Position numbers and translations under genes: made by a program. Shown here piece by piece: positions 39,928-47,708 of a stretch of 64,000 nt of DNA. The notes beneath the pieces are model-generated. The model was given only the letters and a program-made list of their open reading frames with translations. It was not told where the DNA came from and searched no databases. Where the stretch lies: assembly GCF_001428025.1 (NCBI RefSeq), contig NZ_LMSC01000012.1:291439-355438 (forward strand), written 5' to 3'. The DNA comes from Phycicoccus sp. Soil748. GTDB lineage: Bacteria > Actinomycetota > Actinomycetes > Actinomycetales > Dermatophilaceae. Within the stretch, counting starts at the first letter, position 1; each line of letters opens with the position of its first letter.

Positions 39928-40737
39928 TCAGAGGGGCGGCCACGGGATGGCCGGCCACTGCCCCGACGGGACCGGGTAGGCCCTGCGGTCCAGCAGCCGG
40001 CGGCCGCGCCCGAGCAGGGCCGCGACCTCGCGCAGGGTGAGCAGGGAGTCCAGCTCGGCGCGCAGCGACGCCTCCTCGTCCTGCACCAGCTCGACGACCG
40101 CCGCGATGCGGGCAAGGTCGGCCTCGGCGATCGGCTCGCCCGCGAACCCCCACAGCACCGTACGGAGCTTGGGCTCCTCGTGCAGGCTCACGCCGTGGTC
40201 GAACCCGCGCAGCCTCCCCTCGTCGCGCACGAGGTGCGAACCCTTGCGGTCGGAGTTGTTGATGAGGGCGTCGAAGGCCGCGACGGTCCGCGCCGCCGCC
40301 GAGTCCTCGTGCACGACGACCACGGGCTCGCCCAGCTCGTTCTCGCCGCGCAGCACCGGCAGCCAGCCGGTCGGCACCTCGCGCGGGCCGACGACGTCGA
40401 CCGGGTGCTCCGGCTCGTCGGTCGGGTCGCCCACCCAGCGCTGCACGGAGCCGATGCCCTGCGGGCCCGAGCGCAGCACCGTGGGCGGCACGACGTCGAA
40501 GCCGCCGGCGGCACTGATGAGGTAGGCCGCGACCTCCCGGCCGGCGAGCGTGCCGTCGGGGAAGTCCCACAGCGGCCGCTCCCCCATGACCGGCTTGTAG
40601 ATCGCGAGGGGGCCGCCCGCGCCGGCGCGCACGAGCACCGCCAGGTTGGAGGCGTCCGCGATCCGCCCGAGGACCTCGAGGTCCTCCCGCGTGAGGACCT
40701 CGAGCAGGTCGGCGTCGCCGGGCTGGCTCGGGCTCAG
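39928..40737 (-). CDS. SCO1664 family protein (kinase-like, PI3/4-kinase fold)
   Basis: About 269 residues of the SCO1664 family, always next to mshC/DUF3090 in actinobacteria. The core reads LAIYKPVMGERPLWDFPDGTL, FDALINNSDRKGSH and LRGFDHGVSLHEEPKLRTVLWGF, a kinase-like set (K, NxxDRKxxH, DHG). No start ATG is available near the conserved N-terminus. A CTG at 40735-40737 would overlap the DUF3090 stop (CTGA), or a GTG at 40804-40806 would add 23 residues inside DUF3090. The conserved LLEVLTREDLEVLGRI lies just after either. Function is unknown. Confidence 0.88.
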   Translation of the reverse strand: MSPSQPGDADLLEVLTREDLEVLGRIADASNLAVLVRAGAGGPLAIYKPVMGERPLWDFPDGTLAGREVAAYLISAAGGFDVVPPTVLRSGPQGIGSVQRWVGDPTDEPEHPVDVVGPREVPTGWLPVLRGENELGEPVVVVHEDSAAARTVAAFDALINNSDRKGSHLVRDEGRLRGFDHGVSLHEEPKLRTVLWGFAGEPIAEADLARIAAVVELVQDEEASLRAELDSLLTLREVAALLGRGRRLLDRRAYPVPSGQWPAIPWPPL

Positions 40738-41273
40738 CGCTTGTAGCCGTTCGCGCGAGGGCAGATGTGGCCCTCGACCTCGAGCGGACCACCGCAGAAC
40801 GGGCACGGCGGCCTCCCGGCAGCCACGATCGACTGGGCACGCCGGGCGAAGGCCCTGGCGCGGGCAGGGGTGAGGACCACACGGACCTGGCGGGGCTCGG
40901 TGGTGAGGACGTCGGGCTCCAGCGATGCCTCGGGGTCGTCGGGGTCGCGGTCCAGCGCCTCGATGATGATGACCTGGCGGTCCTCGTCCCACGCGAGGGC
41001 GAGGGTGTTGACCCGGAACTCGTCCTCGATCGGGGTGTCGAGCGGGGCGTTGTCGACGACCTCGGCCGCGACGTGGTCGGCGCCCGCGCCCCCGGCGTAG
41101 CTGTCGAGCAGGTCGTTGATGCGCGTCGCGAGGACGTCCACCTGCTGCTTCTCGAGGGACACGCTGGTGAGGCGCCGGCCCTCGCTCGCCTGGAGGAAGA
41201 AGGTCCGCTGTCCCGGTGGCCCGACGGTCCCGGCGACGAACCGGTCCGGCGGGTCGAACTCGTGGAGCGACAT
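40734..41273 (-). CDS. DUF3090 family protein (zinc-ribbon)
   Basis: A 179-residue protein. The N-terminal part (GPPGQRTFFLQASEGRRLTSVSLEKQQVDVLATRINDLL) is a DUF3090 hallmark, and the C-terminus forms a four-Cys zinc knuckle (CPFCGGPLEVEGHICPRANGY). It is widespread in actinobacteria as a partner of SCO1664 and the histidine phosphatase. Function is unknown. ATG 41273 is used and the gene follows the phosphatase by 10 bases. Confidence 0.9.
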   Translation of the reverse strand: MSLHEFDPPDRFVAGTVGPPGQRTFFLQASEGRRLTSVSLEKQQVDVLATRINDLLDSYAGGAGADHVAAEVVDNAPLDTPIEDEFRVNTLALAWDEDRQVIIIEALDRDPDDPEASLEPDVLTTEPRQVRVVLTPARARAFARRAQSIVAAGRPPCPFCGGPLEVEGHICPRANGYKR

Positions 41274-41283
41274 GGTCAAAACT

Positions 41284-42018
41284 CTAACCGGCTCCGCCGC
41301 CGACCTGCGCATCCCCGGTCGGTGCGGCGTCCGTCGCCGTCGGGGTCTCCCCCGCCTGCGGGTTGTCGGCCGGTGGCCGGAACCTGGCCAGGTCCGGGGC
41401 CAGCTCGTTGGCGGAGAGCAGGAACGTGTGGCGCTCGCCGTAGCGGATGGCGCAGACCGAGGCGGGGTCGGCGGTGTAGCGCTGGAAGTGCCCCAGGCCC
41501 GCGCCCGTCGCGTCGGCCAGCACGGCCTTGACGAGGTCGCCGTGGCTGACCGCGACCCAGACGGCGTCCTTGCCGTGCGACTCGAGCACCTCGGCGTCGT
41601 GGCGGCGTACCGCCTCGACGACGCGGTCGCTCATCTCCTGCAGGCTCTCGGCGGCGTACTCGTCGTGGTCGGGGAAGCGCGCGTTGCCGGGGTCGTCCTG
41701 GACCGTCGACCAGAGCGGCTCCTTGGCGAGCTCGCTCAGCTTCCGGCCGCTCCACGCGCCGTACGCGCACTCCTGCAGGCCGTCCTCGACCACGACCTGG
41801 ACCCCCACCGCCGTGGCCAGCGGGTGCGCCGTCTCCAGGCACCGTTCGAGCGGGCTGCTCACCACCCGGGCGACCGGGGCGCCGGCGAAGCGCTCTCCGA
41901 GGGCCGCGGCCTGGCCGCGGCCGCGCTCGGTCAGGTGGACGCCGGGCAGGCGGCCGGCCAGGATCCCCTCGCCGTTCGCGCTGGAGTGGCCGTGGCGGAC
42001 GAGCAGGAGGGTGGGCAC
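41284..42018 (-). CDS. Histidine phosphatase family protein (MSMEG_4193 type)
   Basis: A 244-residue phosphoglycerate-mutase-like phosphatase with the catalytic motif VRHGHSSAN at the N-terminus, LTERGRGQAAALG, VSSPLERCLETA (second Arg) and the C-terminal catalytic His in VAVSHGDLVKA. The MSMEG_4193/SCO1664-locus subfamily is conserved upstream of DUF3090 and mshC. The C-terminal roughly 40 residues are Pro/Thr/Gly-rich and disordered. Substrate unknown. It is divergent from corA. Confidence 0.9.
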   Translation of the reverse strand: MPTLLLVRHGHSSANGEGILAGRLPGVHLTERGRGQAAALGERFAGAPVARVVSSPLERCLETAHPLATAVGVQVVVEDGLQECAYGAWSGRKLSELAKEPLWSTVQDDPGNARFPDHDEYAAESLQEMSDRVVEAVRRHDAEVLESHGKDAVWVAVSHGDLVKAVLADATGAGLGHFQRYTADPASVCAIRYGERHTFLLSANELAPDLARFRPPADNPQAGETPTATDAAPTGDAQVGGGAG

Positions 42019-42076
42019 GTCCGCACTCTACGGCCGGTCGCTCGCCCCGGCCGCGGCGACGTGGTGGAGTAGCCCC

Positions 42077-43057
42077 GTGATCGTCGACCAAGCCATCTAC
42101 CGCGACGGCATCCGCGAACCCTGCGGTGACCTCAGCGACGCCCTCGAGGGCCTGCGCACCGGGGCCGACCCGCACGCCTTCCTCTGGATCGGGCTCAAGG
42201 ACCCGACCGACGCCGAGTTCGACCTCGTCAACGACGAGCTCAAGCTGCACCCGCTCGCCGTCGAGGACGCCATCAAGGGCAACCAGCGACCCAAGGTCGA
42301 GCTGTACGACAACACGATCTTCGTGGTGCTCAAGACGCTGCGCTACGTCGAGGCGACCAGCGACGTCGAGACCGGTGAGGTCATGCTCTTCGTCGGCGAC
42401 CGCTTCGTGGTCACCGTCCGGTACGGCGACGTCAGCCCCCTGGCGTCGGTGCGCCACCGGCTCGAGGGGATGCCGCAGCAGCTGCGCCACGGTGAGGTCA
42501 GCGTCCTGCACGCCGTCATGGACGCGATCGTCGACAACTACGTCGCCATCGACGGCGAGCTCCAGAACGACCTCGAGGAGATCGAGGCGGCGGTGTTCTC
42601 CGGTGCCCGTGACACCGACTCCGGCCAGATCTACCGCCTCAAGCGCGAGGTCCTCGAGTTCCGCCGCGCCGCGACACCGCTCGCCGCGCCGCTGAGCATG
42701 CTCCACGACGGGTCGCGCAGCCCCGTCAGCGTCAAGGAGATGCGGCTGCTGTTCCGCGACGTCGCCGACCACCTGCTGCGTGTCATCGACCACGTGGAGT
42801 CGTACGACCGCCTGCTCACCGACGTCCTCAACGCCCACCTGGCGCAGATCTCGGTGCAGCAGAACAGCGACATGCGCAAGATCTCCGCCTGGGTCGCCAT
42901 CGCCGCAGTGCCCACGATGATCGCCGGCGTCTACGGCATGAACTTCGACAACATGCCGGAGCTGCGCTTCAGGTACGGCTACTACGTCGTGCTGGGCGTC
43001 ATGGCCGTCGCCTGCCTGGGCCTGTACCGCGCGTTCCGCCGCTCCGACTGGCTGTAG
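42077..43057 (+). CDS. corA: CorA family magnesium/cobalt transporter
   Basis: A 326-residue homopentameric Mg2+ channel. The large cytoplasmic N-terminal domain (LHPLAVEDAIKGNQRPKVE, VLKTLRYVEATSDVETGEV, LFVGDRFVVTVRYG) leads through a long stalk helix (about 190-270). TM1 ends in the selectivity signature YGMNF, and TM2 (YGYYVVLGVMAVACLGLYRAF) follows. GTG 42077 is used. It ends one base before the convergent uppP stop, leaving no room for a terminator between them. Confidence 0.94.
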   Translation: MIVDQAIYRDGIREPCGDLSDALEGLRTGADPHAFLWIGLKDPTDAEFDLVNDELKLHPLAVEDAIKGNQRPKVELYDNTIFVVLKTLRYVEATSDVETGEVMLFVGDRFVVTVRYGDVSPLASVRHRLEGMPQQLRHGEVSVLHAVMDAIVDNYVAIDGELQNDLEEIEAAVFSGARDTDSGQIYRLKREVLEFRRAATPLAAPLSMLHDGSRSPVSVKEMRLLFRDVADHLLRVIDHVESYDRLLTDVLNAHLAQISVQQNSDMRKISAWVAIAAVPTMIAGVYGMNFDNMPELRFRYGYYVVLGVMAVACLGLYRAFRRSDWL

Positions 43058-43058
43058 C

Positions 43059-43916
43059 TCAGGTGGCGGTCATCCAGCCGGCGGAGAGGACCACGACGAG
43101 CACGGCACCCAGCGCCACGCGGTACCAGACGAAGGCCGTGATCTTGTTGCTGCTGACGAACTTGAGCAGCCACGCGATCGAGGCGTAGGCGACCACGAAG
43201 GACACCACGACGCCGACGACCATCTGGCCGATGCCGAGGAGCTTGAGGTGGTCGGTCTCGCTCGCCATCTCGAACAGGCCGGCCGCGGTCAGCGCGGGGA
43301 TGGCCATGAAGAACGAGAGCCGGGTCGCCGTGACCCGGTCGAGGCCCCGGAACAGGCCGGCCGAGATCGTCGCCCCCGAGCGAGACACGCCGGGCACCAG
43401 CGAGAAGCACTGCACCAGGCCGATGACGACGCCGTCCTGCACCGTCACGTCGCCCTCGTGGCGCTCGTCGCCCCGGCGGGCCAGGGCCGCGTGCCTGGTC
43501 TCGGCGAGCCACATCACGGCGCTCCACAGCACCAGGGCCGCCGCGACGACCCAGAGGCTGCGGAGCGGGCCGCTGATGAGGTCCTTGCCGAGGAAGCCGA
43601 CGATGCCCACCGGGATGGACCCGACGATGACCGCCCACGCCAGCTGGTAGTCGTGGTGGGTGCGACCCTCGGCGCCGCGCAGCCCCCCGACCCAGGCCAC
43701 GAGCAGCCGGACGATGTCGCGCCGGAAGTACAGCAGCGTCGCCAGGATGGCGCCGAGCTGGATGACCGCGGTGTACGCCGTGACGCCCGGGTCGTCCACG
43801 GTGAGGCCGAGCAGCTTCTCGGTGATGGTGAGGTGGCCGGTGGAGGAGACGGGGAGGAACTCGGTGAGTCCCTCGACGATGCCGAGGATGACGGCGTCGA
43901 GGTAGCTGAGGGTCAC
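43059..43916 (-). CDS. uppP: Undecaprenyl-diphosphatase UppP (BacA)
   Basis: A 285-residue polytopic enzyme (about eight helices) that dephosphorylates undecaprenyl diphosphate for cell-wall lipid recycling. The two active-site motifs are intact: EGLTEFLPVSSTGHL (residues 15-29, E-rich region with Ser/His) and LVPGVSRSGATISAG (PGxSRSGxT). In M. tuberculosis the homologue (Rv2136c) lies near the same phosphatase cluster. Confidence 0.96.
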   Translation of the reverse strand: MTLSYLDAVILGIVEGLTEFLPVSSTGHLTITEKLLGLTVDDPGVTAYTAVIQLGAILATLLYFRRDIVRLLVAWVGGLRGAEGRTHHDYQLAWAVIVGSIPVGIVGFLGKDLISGPLRSLWVVAAALVLWSAVMWLAETRHAALARRGDERHEGDVTVQDGVVIGLVQCFSLVPGVSRSGATISAGLFRGLDRVTATRLSFFMAIPALTAAGLFEMASETDHLKLLGIGQMVVGVVVSFVVAYASIAWLLKFVSSNKITAFVWYRVALGAVLVVVLSAGWMTAT

Positions 43917-43973
43917 GGTTCTGCTTTCAGGTCGAGGACGCGGGGAGCGGCACTGGCGTCGGGGTGCGGCCCG

Positions 43974-45032
43974 TCAGCCGACAGTCTCGCGCATGACCTC
44001 GGCCATGGTCCGCACGACATGCAGGCGCTCCTCGAGGCCTCCGGCGAACGGCGCCACCGACAGCGTGCCCACCCCGGCGTCGGCGTAGCGGCCGATCCGG
44101 GCCGCGATGCGCTCCCGGGTGCCGATGAGCGAGGTGGCGTCGATGAGCTCGAACGGCACGGCCGCCGCGGCGTCGCGGTGCCGCCGCGCGAGGTAGAGGT
44201 CCTGGACCTCGGCTGCCGCGTCCTCGAAGCCCATCCGGCAGGCGAGCTGGTTGTAGAAGTTCTGCTCCCGTGAGCCCATCCCGCCGATGTAGAGGGCTGC
44301 GTAGGGCCGGACCGCGTCGGCCGCGGCCTCGACGTCGTCGCCGATGACGACGGGCACCGACGGGGCGATGTCGAAGCCCTCCAACGGGTTCGCCTCCGTC
44401 CCCCGACCGGCTCGCCGGCGGCCGGTCGCGACGCTCTCGACCTGCTCGCGCGAGTGCTCGGGGCTGAAGAAGATCGCGTGCCAGCCGTCGGCCACCTCAC
44501 CGGCGAGCTCGAGGTTCTTCGGGCCGACCGCGGCGAGGTAGATGGGCAGGTCCGGCCGGGGCGGGTGGATGGTGAGCTTGAGCGGCTTGCCGGGACCGTC
44601 GGGCAGCGGCAGCGTGAAGTGCCGACCCTCGTAGGCGACCGTCTCCCGCCGCAGCGCCATGCGCACGATGTCGACGTACTCGCGGGCGCGGGCGAGTGGC
44701 GCCGCGAACCGTACGCCGTGCCAGCCCTCGCTGACCTGCGGACCGCTGACGCCGAGGCCCAGTCGGAAGCGGCCGCCGGAGAGGGTGTCCAACGTCGCGG
44801 CGGTCATGGCCGTCATCGCCGGGGTGCGCGCCGGGATCTGCATGACCGCGGCGCCGAGGTGGATCCGCTCGGTGAGCGCCCCGACCCAGGAGAGGACCGT
44901 GGGCACGTCCGACCCGTACGCCTCCGCGGCCCAGGCGACCGCGTAGCCGAGCCGGTCGGCCTCCTGCGCCACCGCCACGTTGTCCTGGTCGACACCCATC
45001 CCGAAGTAGCCGAGGTTCACACCGAGTTCCAT
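43974..45032 (-). CDS. LLM class F420-dependent oxidoreductase
   Basis: A 352-residue luciferase-like TIM-barrel protein. The N-terminal MELGVNLGYFGMGVDQ, the RIHLGAAVMQIPARTPAMTAM strand-helix (cofactor pocket), LGLGVSGPQVSEGWHG and the phosphate-binding LPIYLAAVGPKNLELAGEVADGW fit F420-dependent members of actinobacteria. The reaction is a hydride transfer to an unknown substrate. ATG 45032 is chosen; homology begins at MELGVNLG. It is divergent from the aldo/keto reductase (64 bp). Confidence 0.9.
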   Translation of the reverse strand: MELGVNLGYFGMGVDQDNVAVAQEADRLGYAVAWAAEAYGSDVPTVLSWVGALTERIHLGAAVMQIPARTPAMTAMTAATLDTLSGGRFRLGLGVSGPQVSEGWHGVRFAAPLARAREYVDIVRMALRRETVAYEGRHFTLPLPDGPGKPLKLTIHPPRPDLPIYLAAVGPKNLELAGEVADGWHAIFFSPEHSREQVESVATGRRRAGRGTEANPLEGFDIAPSVPVVIGDDVEAAADAVRPYAALYIGGMGSREQNFYNQLACRMGFEDAAAEVQDLYLARRHRDAAAAVPFELIDATSLIGTRERIAARIGRYADAGVGTLSVAPFAGGLEERLHVVRTMAEVMRETVG

Positions 45033-45096
45033 GGCACGGAGGCTATCGGCGGGGCTGCGCGGTGCGGGCCCGACGCGGCGGCTACGGTACGGGACC

Positions 45097-46035
45097 ATGC
45101 GCCAGCGACGGATGGGGAGCTCGGGCCTGACGGTGTCGCGCCTCGGCCTGGGGACGATGACCTGGGGACGGACCACCGACGAGGAGGCGGCGCGCGAGCA
45201 GCTGCGCACCTTCGTCGACGCCGGCGGCACCCTCGTCGACACGGCTCACGGGTACTCCGACGGTGCGTCCGAGGAGATCATCGGGCGCCTCATCGAGGAC
45301 GAGGTCGACCGCGACGAGCTCGTCATCTGCACCAAGTCCGGCATCTCGCGGCGTTCGGGGCACCGAGTCGTGGACACCTCGCGCCACAGCCTGCTCAGCC
45401 AGCTCGACACCTCGTTGGAGCGCCTGGCCACCGACCACGTCGACCTGTGGCTCGTGCACACGTGGTCCGACGAGGCTCCCCTCACCGAGACGCTGTCGGC
45501 CCTGGAGTGGGCGGTCAGCACCGGCCGAGCACGCTACGTCGGCGTGTCCAACTTCAGCGGCTGGCAGACCGCCCGCGCCCTGTCGCTGCTGGAGCAGGCG
45601 CGGGTCCCGCTGGTCGCCAACGAGGTCGAGTACTCCCTGGTCAACCGTGCCGCCGAGCCGGACCTGCTCGCGGCCTCGCAGGCGCTGGGGTTCGGGCTGC
45701 TGCCCTGGTCGCCCCTCGGCCGCGGCGTCCTCACCGGGAAGTACCGCCACGGGGTCCCGGCCGACTCCCGCGCCGCCTCACGGGACTTCCCGCGGTTCAC
45801 CGCGCGCTACCTCGACGACCGCAGCACCGGCGTCGTCGAGGCCCTTGCCATCGCGGCCAAGGGCCTCGAGGTCACCCCCGCGGAGGTCGCCCTCGCCTGG
45901 GTCCGTGACCGCCCCGGCGTCGTGGCGCCCGTCGTGGGGGCCCGGACCACGGCACAGCTGCGTACGTCGCTGGCGAGCGAGGACCTGGATCTCCCCGCGG
46001 AGCTCGTGGCCGCCCTCGACGAGGTGTCCGCCTGA
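45097..46035 (+). CDS. Aldo/keto reductase family oxidoreductase
   Basis: A 312-residue AKR TIM barrel that uses NADPH. The catalytic tetrad is represented by Asp/Tyr in GGTLVDTAHGYSDG, Lys in ICTKSGI and His in LWLVHTWSDEA. GVSNFSGWQ and the C-terminal PVVGARTTAQL (NADP-binding loop) follow. It is closest in pattern to the AKR11/12-like YghZ/potassium channel beta group that reduces aldehydes or sugars. ATG 45097 is used. It is divergent from the LLM oxidoreductase. Confidence 0.92.
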   Translation: MRQRRMGSSGLTVSRLGLGTMTWGRTTDEEAAREQLRTFVDAGGTLVDTAHGYSDGASEEIIGRLIEDEVDRDELVICTKSGISRRSGHRVVDTSRHSLLSQLDTSLERLATDHVDLWLVHTWSDEAPLTETLSALEWAVSTGRARYVGVSNFSGWQTARALSLLEQARVPLVANEVEYSLVNRAAEPDLLAASQALGFGLLPWSPLGRGVLTGKYRHGVPADSRAASRDFPRFTARYLDDRSTGVVEALAIAAKGLEVTPAEVALAWVRDRPGVVAPVVGARTTAQLRTSLASEDLDLPAELVAALDEVSA

Positions 46036-46084
46036 GTGGCGACCCCCGTCGGGGCCTGCACCTGAGGTCGACCGTCAGCCCGGG

Positions 46085-46423
46085 TCAGGCGCGGTCGTCG
46101 TCCTCGTCACCGTCGTCGTAGTCGGTGTCGTCGAGACCCGAGTAGACGGCGCCGTCGCCGTCCTCGTCGGAGTGGTCGTCGAGCTCCTCGTCGTCCTCGT
46201 CCTCGTCGTCGTCATCCTCGTCACCGTCGTAGATGTCGAGCGGCGTCATCTCGCCGTAGGCCTGCAGGAGGGTGTCGTCGTAGGCCGCGAAGGCATCCGC
46301 GAGGTCGTCGTAGGCGGCGATGACGGTGGGGTCTTCCTCACCGCGCTTGGAGGCCGAGGCCTCGAGATGCCGCTCGAATGCGGCCACGAGGTCGGCCAGC
46401 GCGCCACGCGGGTCTGCGGTCAT
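46085..46423 (-). CDS. Small highly acidic protein, unknown function
   Basis: 112 residues. The first 65 form a helical acidic domain (LADLVAAFERHLEASASKRG, VIAAYDDLADAFAAYDD). The C-terminal 45 are almost entirely Asp/Glu (DEDDDDEDEDDEELDDH) and certainly disordered. Actinobacterial genomes sometimes name such proteins primosomal protein without evidence. It is divergent from the DUF5703 gene, with 29 bp between starts. It may bind basic partners, such as DNA-binding proteins or ribosomal proteins, by charge. Confidence 0.8.
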   Translation of the reverse strand: MTADPRGALADLVAAFERHLEASASKRGEEDPTVIAAYDDLADAFAAYDDTLLQAYGEMTPLDIYDGDEDDDDEDEDDEELDDHSDEDGDGAVYSGLDDTDYDDGDEDDDRA

Positions 46424-46452
46424 GTGGAGACCGTAGCGGGTTCCGGGTAGAA

Positions 46453-46647
46453 ATGGCGGTGATGGTTGAGTACGAGTACCGCGTCCTGAGCTTCGCCCGA
46501 GGCGACTCCCGGTCCGACATCCGGCGGACCCTGGCCGACCATGCCGAGTACGGCCACTGGGAGCTGCACCGCACGCGGATCTATCTCGGTGGCGTGCAGC
46601 GCACCTGGTTGCGGCGCAAGATCATCCGCGTCCCGCGACCCCACTGA
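46453..46647 (+). CDS. DUF5703 family small protein
   Basis: 64 residues from ATG 46453 (or 61 from ATG 46462). The sequence YEYRVLSFARGDSRSDIRRTLADHAEYGHWELHR and WLRRKIIRV matches DUF5703, a short actinobacterial family, often next to an acidic protein and an M20 peptidase. The WELHRTRIYLGGV pattern suggests a small beta-alpha fold. Its stop lies inside the 3' end of the convergent LAXTG gene (26-bp overlap). Function unknown. Confidence 0.82.
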   Translation: MAVMVEYEYRVLSFARGDSRSDIRRTLADHAEYGHWELHRTRIYLGGVQRTWLRRKIIRVPRPH

Positions 46648-47551
46648 GCCCCCGGGCCCGGCGGGTCATCAGCACCCCGAGCCAGAGCATTCCGGCGCCC
46701 GCGAGTGCCATGGGGACGACGGCGCCGCCGGTGAAGGCGAGCCGGACCGGCAGGGCCGAGGCAGCGCCGGGACGGCCACCGGCTGACGGATCGTGCGCAG
46801 CAGGGGCCGACGGGACGTTGCCCGGTGCCGGCGACCCCGCCGCCCCCGGGCACGGTACGACGAGGCGGTCGAGGGGCACCCCGGCGGCGGTGAGCTCCCT
46901 GATGACGTCGTGGTCGAGCACCACGAGCGTGGTCTGCAGCGGCACGACCTGCCGCGTCACCCGGACGCACGCGCCGAGCAGACCCTGCGCGGCGGCGTCC
47001 ACCGAGGCCACGTGGTCGCCGGCGGGCACGGCACCCTCGGGGCAGGGGGCAAGAGCCTGGGGGAACTGCTTGACGAGCGGCGAGGACAGGTCCACCCCTG
47101 CCGCGCGGAGGTCCACCTCGACAGCCGGCGACGTGCCCCCGGTGGGGATGATGCACGCTGTCGCGGCCGGGCTGTCGACGACGGCGCTCCCGCCCGTGGA
47201 CGCAGCCGAGCCCTTCGAACCCTTCGCCTCGGTCGCACTCGAGGTGCCGGACTTCGACGAACCCCCCTGTGCGCCTGGGGTCGCCGAGGTGGTGGACGTC
47301 CCCGACGGGTGCGAGGCCGGCGTCGTACCGGAGCCGGAGCCCGGGGCCGTGGTCGTCGCTCCGGGGACCGGGAGACCGAGGCCGCCGGTCGCCCCGGTGA
47401 CCGTCGAGGTGACGTCACCCACCGTGGTGGCGACCGGGTCGGGCAGCGTCAGGGCCTGCGACGCGGTCGCGCCCCCGCAGACCAGGGCGCCGGCCACCCC
47501 GAGGGCGGCGACGAGCCGGGCGGTGGAGGTGTGCTGGCGACGCCTGGTCAT
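46622..47551 (-). CDS. LAXTG-anchored surface protein, Ser/Thr/Gly-rich
   Basis: A 309-residue secreted protein. The N-terminal signal peptide (RLVAALGVAGALVCGGATASQA) precedes a low-complexity stalk (about 50-125, Gly/Ser/Thr/Pro). A cysteine-containing globular region with two Cys pairs (about 130-235: ACIIPTGG, LAPCPEGAVPAG, LLGACVRVTRQV, LVVPCPGAAG) follows. The C-terminus has the sorting signal LAFTG (271-275), a hydrophobic helix and a basic tail (TRRARG). LAXTG is the motif for class E sortases of high-GC actinobacteria. Sortase is not in the window. Function unknown. Confidence 0.8.
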   Translation of the reverse strand: MTRRRQHTSTARLVAALGVAGALVCGGATASQALTLPDPVATTVGDVTSTVTGATGGLGLPVPGATTTAPGSGSGTTPASHPSGTSTTSATPGAQGGSSKSGTSSATEAKGSKGSAASTGGSAVVDSPAATACIIPTGGTSPAVEVDLRAAGVDLSSPLVKQFPQALAPCPEGAVPAGDHVASVDAAAQGLLGACVRVTRQVVPLQTTLVVLDHDVIRELTAAGVPLDRLVVPCPGAAGSPAPGNVPSAPAAHDPSAGGRPGAASALPVRLAFTGGAVVPMALAGAGMLWLGVLMTRRARGLSGVAGRG

Positions 47552-47708
47552 GGTGGCTCCTTTGCCGGACAGGGTGAGGTCCCTGCCCGGTCAACGACCG
47601 GGGACGCCGAAGGCTACGGGCCGGTAACCCACTCGCGGGACGAGCTGTCCGGGTGCCCGGTGGCCGAGCCCGGTACCGCGCGGAGCCGGCCCCGCGCCGT
47701 ACCTCCCG

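Noticed and set aside
41528..42076. Upstream in-frame extension of corA
   Set aside because: It runs antisense through the histidine phosphatase and encodes Arg/Ser-rich residues; GTG 42077 fits family length.
46085..46423. Naming the acidic protein as a primosomal protein
   Set aside because: No sequence feature supports replication function; the name is a propagated label.
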